The notes beneath the pieces were generated by a model, which was not told the DNA's origin, ran no database searches, and saw only the letters and a list, made by a program, of their open reading frames with translations. Both the position numbers and the translations under genes were made by a program. From Pleodorina starrii (lineage: Eukaryota; Chlorophyta; Chlorophyceae; Chlamydomonadales; Volvocaceae), in contig BRXU01000038.1 of the NCBI GenBank assembly GCA_030267565.1, positions 1 through 64,000 of the forward strand: DNA of 64,000 nt. Direction: 5' to 3'. Positions 44,389 through 55,000 of the stretch are shown piece by piece. How positions within the stretch are numbered: position 1 is the stretch's first letter; each line of letters opens with the position of its first letter.

Positions 44389-46760
44389 TGCGCGAAGCGA
44401 AGTAGAGCAGGACAATGCAAATATGCAAAGCCAGGGCGCAACTAACAAGAGTGAGGTAGAGAGCGAGGTGGAGCGGAGCCGATAAAGAGCATTGTCACCC
44501 CGACTTGGGGAATGTCCCTCTGCTGCGGTATCGCCTTGATTACCTCCCTCCTCTCCCTTGGGGAGCTGCGGATGTGGATCTTTTGGACTGCTTTCGTCTC
44601 CTTATACAGTATGTGACAGCCTGCCAGCTTGCCAGTCTGATCTGTGTGCGTGCGTGTGTGCGTGCATGTGTGCGTGCGTGGGTTGGGCGGCGCCGCGCGG
44701 ACTGAGGGACTGAGGGACTGGAGGGGGGGGGGAGAGGGGCCGAACACTTAGGAAGGCAGGTGTGGGCGTGCAGCGGGTTAGTTGGAGCGATGTACGGAGA
44801 GAAGTACGACACGCAGCGACGGAACGGAAGCGGCCTTGGCGAACGGAAGCGACACAGCAGGAGGCGACGGCCGGACGGCGGCGGGCGGCTGAGCGGCGGA
44901 AGGGGGAGCTCTGCGGGGGTGCGGGGGGCCGTTGGAACTGGCTGGAAAGGGCCTCCTGCCCTCGTGCTGCAGTGCAGCGCTTTGGAGCCGGCGTGGGCAG
45001 ACCGTGGTGTGACGTGTGAGAGCTCAGCGTGGGGCGTGCCAACGGGGAGGAGGAGTGCTGCACTGACCGGAAACAAGATATTCAAGATTAGAGCCGCAGT
45101 GGCGGTAATGGCTGGCAGCGGCAGGAGCGGGCGGCATTGGCAGTGGGCCTTTTTGCTGCCGGCCCTCTTGAACTGTTTTCTTGAAGATTGAGGAACTCTG
45201 CACCCAGGTTAGGTCAGGTCGGGTGGGTCGGGTCAGGTCGTCTTTATGCGCCGCAGCTCTGTGTGTGGGTGTGTGTGGGCGGTCGGGGAGTGCGATTGAG
45301 GCGATTGAAGCGACTGCCGGACGTGACGTGACGTCTGCTTGCACACGAGACACGACTGTGTCGTGTGCCCGTCCGGCTGACTGTGCTGTTTGGACACTGA
45401 TTCAGGCAACGCTGCCGACGGCACTGGCCAATGCCTTGGGTTGCGATGGGGGAGGCGGGTAGCGCGCGAGCATTAAGAGATGAAACCGCAGCGAAGGCGC
45501 GGAGGCGGACGCCAACGAAGCTGCGGGGGGCGTCCTGGGGGCAGGGACGCGCGGGTGTGAGTTTGTATTGTGTGTGGGGGGGAGGGTCTTGAGGAGCGCT
45601 TTGCCGCACTGCGCTGTGTTGGCGCTTGCGGTCGGTCTGTGCGGTGTGATGGTGGCCCCCGTGGTCGTGGTCGCGGGCTTATGGAAGCGCGCGAGTGGAA
45701 GATTTGATTGCGTTTGCACTGACGGCTCGTGCGGTGCCCCTTTCTTTGCTGGATCGGAGGCATCGATGCGGTCATGGGTGCGTCATCGGTATACCGGTAT
45801 ACGCACACAGCCAACCTCCCACACACGCTCACACCGGACGCGACAGACCCGACACCGGCGGACGGACACATGGGGTCAATGTGGATGTCCGTGTCGTTGA
45901 CTCGTCGTCAGCCGCCGGACGCGCAACCCTCCCCTCGCATCTGGCTCAGCGGCGGTATTCTGGTATATATCGGGTTACCGGCACTGGTAACGGGTACCTG
46001 CAGGTACAGTACCTTCGCCTGTTAGCGGCCACTCACGTGCGGGTGCAACGGTGGGCGTTGGCCTCCGGTAACCTCGTTTGCGTGGCCGACAGACAAGCGC
46101 ACGCGTCCCGGCGCGCGCGTGTGTCCCAGCGCTAATACCTGACCTGACAACAAGAGCTGTCTCCTCCTTCAGCCCAGAACGCCGTGCTCCGGCGCGCGCG
46201 CGCGTCACAGTCAGTCCGCGTCAGTCCCCGCCCCCCACTCCCCTCGGGTCCCCCGCGTCTAGGGTGCGGCGCCATTACGGCGGGGCAGACGCACGCCGAG
46301 AGCGCACGCACACCTCCAGAGCTTGAGGGCCCCTTGGCTTCACACTCTTCCCGACCGACCCACCAAGCCCGCTGTAACCACTCCACCCCAAAACCTGACC
46401 TTCACAACCCTCACAACCATCGCAACCAGGACGCAGCGGCGCCCCTTCTCTCCCTCCCCCAAGGTCCCAAACAGGGCACGCACGGAAAAACCCTATCCTG
46501 CACATACCGGTAAAGCCTCCCTCCGGGTTTTTACCGTAACGGCGGCTGCGGCACTGTTTCTTTGCTCACAGCGCGTCCCGCCTTTCTTATCGGTTCGTAT
46601 CGCACGTCCGTCGTACATCGCAAGTTAACACCCCGATCAGCTGCACGGTGCGACGTGCGAGATGAAGAAAAGAAATCACGCCTAATCAGGTACCGCCTCC
46701 GCTGCCGCTGCCGCCTCCGCTGCCGCTGTGGCCTCCGCTGCCTCCGCGTCCGCCTCCGCC
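44389..46760. other. Convergent intergenic region between RanGAP and OTU1
   Basis: The two flanking genes end toward each other, so this stretch holds both 3' UTRs. The only TGTAA seen on + is at about 46,371, which would imply an implausibly long RanGAP 3' UTR. A copy of TCTGCTGCGGTATCGCC (M2-like) lies at 44,520-44,536. No coding region is supported. Several self-complementary TACCGGTA-type strings occur from 45,790 to 46,010 and near 46,500. Confidence 0.5.
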
Positions 46761-49700
46761 TCAAGCGACCTCCTGGTAATCCTGGTGCCCCGTGGCCGCG
46801 GCGTGCTGCTGCGCCGCCGCCGCCCCAACACACACCTCCCCACAGTCCCCACACCTCAGCTTGGCGGTGCCGGCAACGGTGGCGCCGGGAGCAGGCTGAG
46901 TCGTACCAGAGCTGCCGGCGGCGGCGTTGTCCCCCGCCGCCGCCGCCGCGGCGGCGGCGGCGGTGGCGGCGGCGGCGGTGGCGCTCCGCGCCACGCGACG
47001 AGTGGTGGGGAGTCCGCCGGTGGCCTTCCGCGGTCCCGAAGAGGCGCTGGTGCTCGGCCCGTCGGCAGTGGCAGAGTCGGAGGCGGCTGTCGTTGCCGTG
47101 CCGTTCGTGGACGGCGCTGCGGCGGAGGCAGCAGCAGCGCCGCCGGTGGTGGTGGTGGTTGTGGTGGTGGCAGTCTGTTGCTGCTTCTTAGCGGCGGCTC
47201 CGTGGAACTGGCTTTCCTTGTGCGCGAGCTCCACCTGCGTAGTAAGCGTAACTCAAAGGTCACATACCGGTACCGGTAACTTGCACGGAAACATAACTTG
47301 CAAGGAAACGCAAATTGCAATGAACCGCAATGTCAGACACTGTCAGACAGTGTCGTGCGTTGGTCCACGCGTGATGAGGGGCCCGTCCTTGCAGCCCCCA
47401 CGCACCCAACCCACCCACCAGCTTGCGCGCCGCCGCAATGATCATCTTGCCGCGCTTGGTCCGAGGGTTGAAGGTCGTCTCGTCATCATCGGGGTTCGCC
47501 CGCGGACCGGCGCACACTGCACACACGTGTCGCAAAGGGGTTGCGAAGGGGTGCGACAGGGCGTTTGCGGGGTGTGTGTGTGTGTGTGGTTGGGGGTTGG
47601 GGCGGAGGAGGTGCCCCTGGGGGGCTGACCGCGGATACCGGTAGGCCGGGGAACAGAGGGGGCGAGGTTGGGCGAGGTTGGGCGAAGTGAGGCGGGAGCC
47701 TGCCAAACCCTTGCCGCCCCAGCGTGCCGTGCCGTACACCCGCAAAACCCCAAACTCGAAGCGCCAGCAACGGAAGAGCCATGTCCACGCTCCACGGCCG
47801 CCCAACTGACAACCGACCGCCCAACCGACAACCGACGCACTGGGCATCCGTTTCCCCAACCACCCACCCACCCGCCAGCGCGTCGTAGTGCACTCCGTTG
47901 TATATCACCATCGCCTGACGCTTGTAGCCTGATAAGGACGCGGGGTTATCCACGTATAGGCCGGAGCCCGTGAAAGGGGATCAGGACGGAGGGGGGGGGG
48001 TGGGGGGGGGGTAAAATGAAGCAGATACCGCAGAGCGTGACAGACAGGCAACGGGGCAGAGCACAATGCGGCTTAGGCTGAGTCACTTGGGGCTTAGGGG
48101 AGGCTGTGTTTCGGAGCAGGGGGGTATGGAGGAGCATGACACGGGCCCGATGGCATGGGGCATGGACGTACCGCCCAAAGGGGGCGGCACACTTTGATGG
48201 AACAGGCAACCGAGCAGGTTGAACGGGACAGGCAACCGGACAGGAAGTAGGATCGGGGCCTTGGCTCCCCGTTGCCGCACATCCCAGCTCCTTCCCTCCC
48301 TCCTCCCTTCCTTCCCTCCTCCCCTCCTTCCTACCTCCCCTCCTCCCCTCCTTCCTCCTCCTTACCCCTCCTTACCCCCCCCGCTCACCCGACTCCTCCC
48401 CAAACACGTGCTGCTTGCAACTCTCGATGTTCCAAGCAGCGATCTCCATGCCGTACGCCTGTGCACGTGTAGGTGTACGGCATGTGGGTTACGACAGAAA
48501 ACCCAACACACCAACCGCGGCTTTGTTGGGCCTTCCGAAGTGCACCACCGCCACCACCATGGGTGAATGGATGGATGGATAGATAAGGATGAGGTTGCCA
48601 GCCCTCCCTTGCCCCTTAAAGTTTTGAATACACATGTACACCGTGCCTCACGTGAGTAATACTGTACGACGTGACTCAACGTGACACATACACACACGTC
48701 GCCCTTAAATTCGTAAGGTACCGTAACGCAGAGACCGGCCAGGGGGGCCGTAAAGATGGCAAGATACAGAGACACATGTGCTTTCCATGCCGTACCGCTT
48801 GTCGTACCGCGGTGTGCGCCCCGCATTACACACACACACATACACACACGCAGCTCGCCTGTGCCAGGATGGACAGCTCGATGCCGCCACCCCAATTGTA
48901 CGGCTGCATTATCCAGTTGCAGTACGCCGCGTTAGTCATGCCCAGGAATGCTTCCGAGTATGTCGTACGGTCGCTGGATACCTGCTGCGCCACCACCTGA
49001 CAGATCGTTGGCGGACAGTTGGGAGGACAGTTGGCGGACAGTTGGGAGGACAGTTGGCGGACAGTTGGGAGGAGAGGGGCAGGGGGCGGATGGGCCGCGG
49101 CGATGACTTTGGTTTGTTTCTGTTCTGTTCCTCTTCCCACCACGGCCAATGCATCAAACCCAAGCGGCCAATGCGTCAGACGCAGCGGCGGCCGCCCTCG
49201 TCCTTCTACGGACCCACTTTACTGCAACGACCCCCACCAACCCACCACCACCACCACCACCGCCAAAACAACGAGACCAAGACCACCGCCATCACCGCAA
49301 CACCAGCCCCTCTCCATCCCTCCCCATCTCCCTCTCCCTCCCGGTCAGCCCACCGTCCGCAGGTGTGGCGCCCTCGTCCGGGACTTGTGCATCGAGTAGC
49401 CTGCATTGGGCCGGGCCGGGCAGGGTCGGGTTGGGTCGGGTCGGGCAGGGTCGGGTTGGGTCGGTGCGGCTCGGTTCTTCACTCCCCATCGCCCACCCAC
49501 CCACCCCCATTTATCCACCCACCCACCCGGCCCACATCCACCCACCCGACCCACATCCACCCACCTACGCTGTTGAAGAGGCACGAGTTGTCCGCCGCAA
49601 TCTCCCGTCGGATCACGCAGCCGCTGCCGTCGGCCAGCGGCACACACTTCGAGGTGGGCTTGAGCTTGGCGCAGGGCCCTGCAGGTCGTAGTACACACAG

Positions 49701-50315
49701 GGCGTGAGTACGGCGTACGACAGGGATGCTGCCTAGCTAGGGTTTGCTAGGGTGCGTAGGTTACGTGGACAGGGAACAGAGGAGGGTCCATGGGAAGCGA
49801 CCCGGCGGCCAGGAGGTCGGGAGGTCGGGAGGTCGGGAGGCTGCGGTGGATCGGCCTCCGGCATACCGGCGGGGTTGCGCGTATACCGAGCTGGGAGCCC
49901 TCCGCCGCGGAGGCCAGGGCGGAGGGCTCCCAGCTCGGTATACGCGCAACCCCGCCGGTATGCCGCGCGCACACACTAACAAACAAACAAACAGACGCCC
50001 ACCCGGTCCTGCCGCTCCCTTGCCGCCGCTGCCCGATTTCCGCGATTTGGTGCGGCTCCGGGACCTCAGCAGCAGGAGAGTGGCCAGTCCAAGCCCCAGG
50101 CTGGTGAAGCCCGCAGCGCCGGCCAGGAGCAGAGAGAGCGGTAAGCTGCTGCTCTGCTCCGCAGGGCTGGCCGCTGGAGCTGCAGCAGCGGCGGAGGCCT
50201 GGGACCTTTTGGCAGTCGCTGTAGTTTGCGCCGCTGCCGCTGAAGTTGACGGGCTTTGCGCAACAGGCGCCGAGGCCGGTGCCTGGCCGGCCGATGCGGC
50301 GGCGACTGCGGTCAT
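46761..50315 (-). CDS. OTU1: OTU1/YOD1-type deubiquitinase with predicted N-terminal membrane segment (8 exons, 436 aa)
   Basis: OTU1 proteases trim ubiquitin chains on substrates of the Cdc48/p97 segregase. The exons, in coding order, are 50315-50003, 49678-49565, 49400-49354, 48996-48859, 48458-48389, 47928-47872, 47516-47419 and 47234-46761; the phases all match. AADNSCLFNSVG carries the catalytic Asp/Cys region (Cys about 137). SSDRTTYSEAFLGMTNAAYC and WGGGIELSILA are family hallmarks. VIYNGVHYDALA carries the catalytic His (about 241). LRCGDCGEVC...HAAATGH is the C-terminal C2H2 finger (C407, C410, H423, H429). Exon 1 encodes an Ala/Ser-rich stretch, a hydrophobic segment (about 58-83) and a basic RSRSRTKSRK stop-transfer-like flank; land-plant OTU1 lacks this. 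Intron 4 uses a GC donor. A second Ala/Thr-rich insert precedes the zinc finger. Exon 1 is linked only by splice phase and proximity, so it is the least certain part. Confidence 0.88.
47941..48045 (-). repeat. Introner-like element (M2+M3) abutting an OTU1 exon
   Basis: On the minus strand CTCTGCGGTATCTGCTTCAT plus a C-tract (M2) is followed by ACGGGCTCCGGCCTATACGT and GGATAACCCC (M3). The acceptor TTATCAG comes 12 bases later, and exon 6 starts at 47,928. Order and orientation relative to transcription are the same as in the plus-strand genes. Confidence 0.7.
49012..49075. repeat. 23-bp tandem repeat in OTU1 intron 3
   Basis: Nearly three copies of CGGACAGTTGGGAGGACAGTTGG-type sequence (unit shown as CGGACAGTTGGGAGGACAGT plus TGG), beginning 16 bp upstream of exon 4 on the minus strand. 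Confidence 0.8.
49860..49964. other. Perfect 47-bp inverted repeat (hairpin) in OTU1 intron 1
   Basis: Left arm 49,860-49,906 and right arm 49,918-49,964 are exact reverse complements by eye (arm starts GGCATACCGGCGGGGTTGCG), with an 11-nt GCGGAGGCCAG loop. It lies between OTU1 exons 1 and 2 and would be transcribed as a long fully paired stem. It resembles a foldback transposon or a small-RNA precursor; no transposase is present. Confidence 0.9.
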
Positions 50316-51996
50316 GATTGGAGGTGGACTTGACCAAAGGGAGTTCGGTGTCGCCCGTAAATCCAACAGTTCGTGAAGTGTAGCTAAATCAAAATAAATT
50401 GCGAGGATCGCGCAAGAGTTAATGGCACTGGCAGAATGACATGGTACAAAAGTAAGCGTCGAAGACGTTCATGGGCCGCTTCACTCAGGACACAATCTCA
50501 CACACAGGCGCTGAATTGATTTCACGCAGTTCTGTGTCAGCACTCTGCGTATCTGCAGGACGCCTCGCCGGTTGGTCGTTTGTTCCGTTGGTCATCCCTA
50601 GCGTACGTCGTCATCCCGTAAGCTCGTAGCCCGGTGAGGCTCAGGCAACGGCATTTGCTCCTACTCCTGCAATACGTGCTTCACGGCTGCTCTTGTTTCC
50701 TCCGGTGCAATGCGCGGCCCTGCTGACCCATTTGCTCTACTCATTAACACGAGTCTGGAGCCCAGTTTGACAACTATACGCAAATTTATCCTTGGGCTGG
50801 CCGCAGGGCAGCAGGACCTCCCTTTTCCCCCCGCATTTCCCCCGAAACGGAGACGCCCCTCTCTTCCCTGCCGCGCATAGCCGGCGTCGATTCGGGCTAG
50901 CGTGCTGGCCGGTAAAGAAAAGAAAAGTACCGTACACGTACCCTGCCGTACATGGGACTGGAAAACCCCCGCTTCTCCTGCTGCTACATCTGCTGCCACT
51001 TGCTCCTGTCCCTGGTGCATACCGTATCAATTTTCCGTCAGACCTGCCTTGCCCCAGCCACTGGCCTTCGGTTGCTTCCCTGAACTCCGTCTTTCTGCGC
51101 TCCGCTGCGCTCCGTCTTTCTGCGCTCCGTCTTTCTGCGCTCCGCTGCGCTCCGTCTTTCTGCGCTCCGTCTTTCTGCGCTCCGCTGCGCTCCGTCTTTC
51201 TGCGCTCCGTCTTTCTGCGGCCTCTTGGCGTCTTAGGTTACCCCCCAGGGCCCGCGCCTGGGTCCCTGCCTCCCCCTCTCCTGCCCTCCTCTCAACTTCG
51301 CTGCCTTTTCTGTTCCCTCCGTCCGTGCCGGAGCCTCCCTCCCCAAACCCAAATCCAAACCCTGTCCCTCGCAGCACGGAGGTTACGCAACCCGTGGGCG
51401 TGTTGAGTCCCGCTCGCGAGCTCCCGCGGCCCCTTCCCCTCGCACCTCCCTCCCCGCCTCGTGCGCCGGACTGCTCCACTTCTCCCCCCCCCACAGCCCA
51501 CACCTCCTCCCGCGTTCCATCACCCATCCCTCCCTAACACCACCAACCCGTATCTTGCTCGCTCTTCATCCCCCCTCCTCATCCTCCTCAGATGAAGCGC
51601 AATCGACCCCTCGCCAGCCGGCTCCTCAATCGGCTGCTGCCCCTCCGCAATGCTCGCGCCCCGGAACTCCGCTTCGCGACCCACGGGTCAGTCGACTCTT
51701 TCACAACACCTCGTCCTCCTCCCTCCTCCTCTTCCTCCTCCCTCCTCCTCTTCCTCCTCCCCCTACTTCTTTCCCTCCTTCCCCCCCCTCCCCGCCACCA
51801 CCGCCACCGCCGCGGCTCATCTGAACAAGAAACACAACTGAATGGCTCAACCGAACAGGGAGCGCAGCCGAATGGCTCAACCGAACAGGAAGCGCAGCCG
51901 AACGGCTCAACCGAACAGGGAGCGCAGCCGAACGGCTCAACCGAACAGGAAGCGCAGCCGAACAGCTCAACAGAACAGGAAGCGCAGCCGAATGGC
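50316..51996. other. Spacer between the OTU1 start and the RAD16 stop
   Basis: It contains the OTU1 5' region (AT-rich around 50,380-50,450) and the RAD16 3' UTR. Pyrimidine-rich sequence runs at about 51,240-51,330 and 51,700-51,800. No independent gene is supported. Two tandem repeats are annotated separately. Confidence 0.5.
51084..51222. repeat. 40-bp higher-order repeat of 15- and 10-bp units
   Basis: About 3.5 copies of a 40-bp composite made of two CCGTCTTTCTGCGCT 15-mers and one CCGCTGCGCT 10-mer. It lies in the spacer downstream of RAD16 (in its transcriptional sense). Confidence 0.85.
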
Positions 51997-52017
51997 TCAA
52001 CCGAACAGGAAGCGCAG
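51841..52017 (-). repeat. 30-bp minisatellite that includes the RAD16 terminal codons and stop
   Basis: Six tandem 30-bp copies. On the coding strand each reads CTGCGCTTCCTGTTCGGTTG then AGCCATTCGG, that is Leu-Arg-Phe-Leu-Phe-Gly-stop. The copy nearest the gene (51,991-52,017) is the real end of the coding sequence; the other five lie in the 3' UTR. A further degenerate copy may precede 51,841. Confidence 0.9.
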
Positions 52018-55000
52018 GTCATCCTCGGTGAGCCGCCCCAGCGCCTCCACGTCCCGACCCACGGTTCCCTCGAAGACCAGCTGCTTCTTCTCCTGGGTGT
52101 GTGTGTGGATGGTTGGAGGGGGGAAGAGGCGTCAAATACGACACAAGAGCGGGGTGTGGGTGAGGGTGTGGGTGCGGGTATGCATGAAGGTGCGGGTGTG
52201 GGTGTGCATGTGCGTCTCACTGTGTCGCTGTGTCGCGCTTGCGACGGTCGGGTGGAAGGGCCTTAAGGGTTTTGGGTTTTGGGGACAGATGGCGAGTCAG
52301 AACGCAACAAGGAGCCTGTGAAGGCATGAGCGTCAGCATCGCAGTACAAATGTCGTACATGTCGTACTGCGTACATACCTGCAATTTGAGGATGCGCTCC
52401 TCGATGGTTCCGGCGATGACGAAGCGGACGACTGTGATGGGCTTGTACTGCCCCAGGCGGTGGATCCTGTCGTAAAAGGCATGTCGTACAGATGGACGGG
52501 TGTGACGGAGCGAGCGGGCACGGAAGGGCGCATCCAGAAGGAGAGGGGTGCCCGTAGCGGAGGATTCGGGGATGGTGGGTTTTAGGGTTTTAGGAACGTG
52601 CGGGGGGCAGGGGGTTGCGGGTTTTGCAATCGTGAGTCGCAGTACCGAAATTAGCACGGGGAGCCTGGTTCCTTTCAATCCGACAACCCGGCCTAATAGC
52701 CCAACCACCAACCGCCTACCAACTAACCCAACCAACCAACCAACCACCCCAAACTCCCAACCGACCTGTCCTGAGCCTGCTGCTCCACGGCGGGGTTCCA
52801 CCAGGGGTCCATCAGCATCACGTGGCTGTACGATGTACGGCAAGAGGAGGACGAATAAGAAGGGAGATGTACGGTGGTCGGCACCAGCATCCAGCAATAC
52901 TGCACAGCTCAACGACCCGCCCCCCCATCCAGTGCATCTCCGCCGCTCTCCGCATGACGAATGCACTGTGTGGCTGCTAAAGCCGCTAAAGCTGCTAAAG
53001 CTGCTAAAGCAGCGGCGACGCAAACAAAAACAATAAAGAGCGGACAAGACGCACTAAACAAGAGAACTCACGCAATCCCGCGCCCCTGGTAGTACGAAAT
53101 TTACCAACCAACCAACCAACCAACCAACCAACCAACCAACCAACAAACCAACCTAATAACGATCCTCCCTCCCAGAAACACAAACACACAAATACAGACA
53201 CACGCTCCCCTCCCCTCCCCTCCCCTCCCCTCTCCTTCCCCCCCTCCCCTCCCCTCCCCCCGGAAACCCTCTCCCCCCCCACCTGGCAGCTGTGAGGTTG
53301 AGCGCCACGCCCCCCGCCTTGAGACTCATGAGGAACACGCGCACATCGGGATCGTGTGTGAAGGCGGAAATCATTCGGTCGCGGACGTCCAGCGCCATGC
53401 TGCCCTCCAGCCGCACGCAGCGAATGCCCACCTGGATGTGTGCGTGTGTGTGTGAATGTGCATGTGTGTGTATCGGGGGGCGGGGGACGGGAGAGAATGT
53501 GGGTTTCGGAGCGGTTCCGGAGCGGTTTCGGAGGATGGGAGCAAGGAGGACTCAGTCAACGGGGGCCAACCCGGCCCCCTCCCCCCCTCCTCCCGGCCCC
53601 CTCCCTGCCCTCCCTCCGGCCTACACGTGGATAACCCCCTCCCTGCCCCCTCCCCTTTTGCGGAGATTAGGAGTGACGGGTGAGTCACCGCCAAACTGCC
53701 CCCACGGCTCCCCCTGCTCCCCCTGCCCTGCCCCTGCCCTGCCCCTCCCTTGACCTTGCACCTGCTCCAGCCTAAAGTGGCAGAGGTCCAGCATGGAGGT
53801 GAACTGCGAGAAGACGATCGCCTTGGAGGAGGGGTCGCGAGCCACCATGCGGTCTAGCTCCTCACGCAGAGCCTGATCAGGCAACACAGCAACGCGCACA
53901 GGTGGCTTCAGGATTTTAGGGTTTTGAATTTGTTTCAGGTTTCGCCGGCACACCGTCACCGTGCCTTCTCGCTGCAGCATCGGTATCTTTTTTTTACTAA
54001 CCCCGCCTCTCAAACCCCACACCCCGGGAGGGGTTTGGGGTTTCAAAACCCCTCAACCCCCTACCCCAACGGCGTGGGGGTTTGACCCCCCCCCCCCGCC
54101 CCCGCCCCCCCCCCCGCCTCTCCCCCACCTCGATCTTGGTGCTCGTCTGGAAGCGGCTCAAGTCGCCGATGCGGCTCAGAATCGACTGCTTGCGCGGCCG
54201 GTAGCCCAACACCCCCAGCGCCGCCGTCATCAGTGCCGTAACACCGCCGCCGCTGCCGCCGCCGCCGGCCCTGTGGAGCCCGGCGGCGGCCGCCAGGTCG
54301 TCATCGTCGGCGGCGCCGCCGCCGCCGCCGCCGACGGCGGCGGAAGCCACAACCGGCAATGCCCCGCGGGCCGTGAAGTCAACGGTGAGGGGCTTGGAGC
54401 AGGTGGGGCACTTGGCCTGCGACAAACAGTGGCGGTTAGTGGCGGTTAGTGGCGGTTGCGGGTGGTTGCTAGCGGTTGCTGGCGGTTACAGGCGGTTTGA
54501 TCGGTAATCGAAGATAATGTGGGGCAATGCGGAGGCTGGGTGAGCCACCCATCCACCCACCCACCTACCCATCCACACATCCCACCCACCCACTCACCCA
54601 CTCACACGCCCACTCACACGCCCATCCACCCGCCCGCCCGTAACCAACTCTCTCACCGCCTTGACCGCACCCTCCACGTACTCAATGACGCATGTACGGC
54701 AAAACCCGTGCCCGCACTCCGCCACCACCCCATCCTCAATCTCTTCGTGGCACAGCCCACAGATCGGCACCGCCACGCCGCCGCCGCCGCCGCCGCCGGC
54801 GGCGGCGGAAGCGCTGCCGTACGCCCCCGTCTGCACCACAGTGCCCGCCGCGGCGGCCGCGGCGGAGCCGCCGCCGCCGCCGCCGCCGCTGCCGCGGCGC
54901 CGCGGCGCCGCGGACGGTGATTTGGCCGCGCCGCCGCCGCCAGCGTTAGCCTCTGCGGCCGACATGGCGGTTGCCGAGTAGACCACCTGTAAAGCGAATG

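Noticed and set aside
46562..47279. Plus-strand frames of about 200 codons opposite OTU1 exon 8
   Set aside because: The minus strand carries the conserved zinc finger and in-phase splice sites; the plus frames are shadows.
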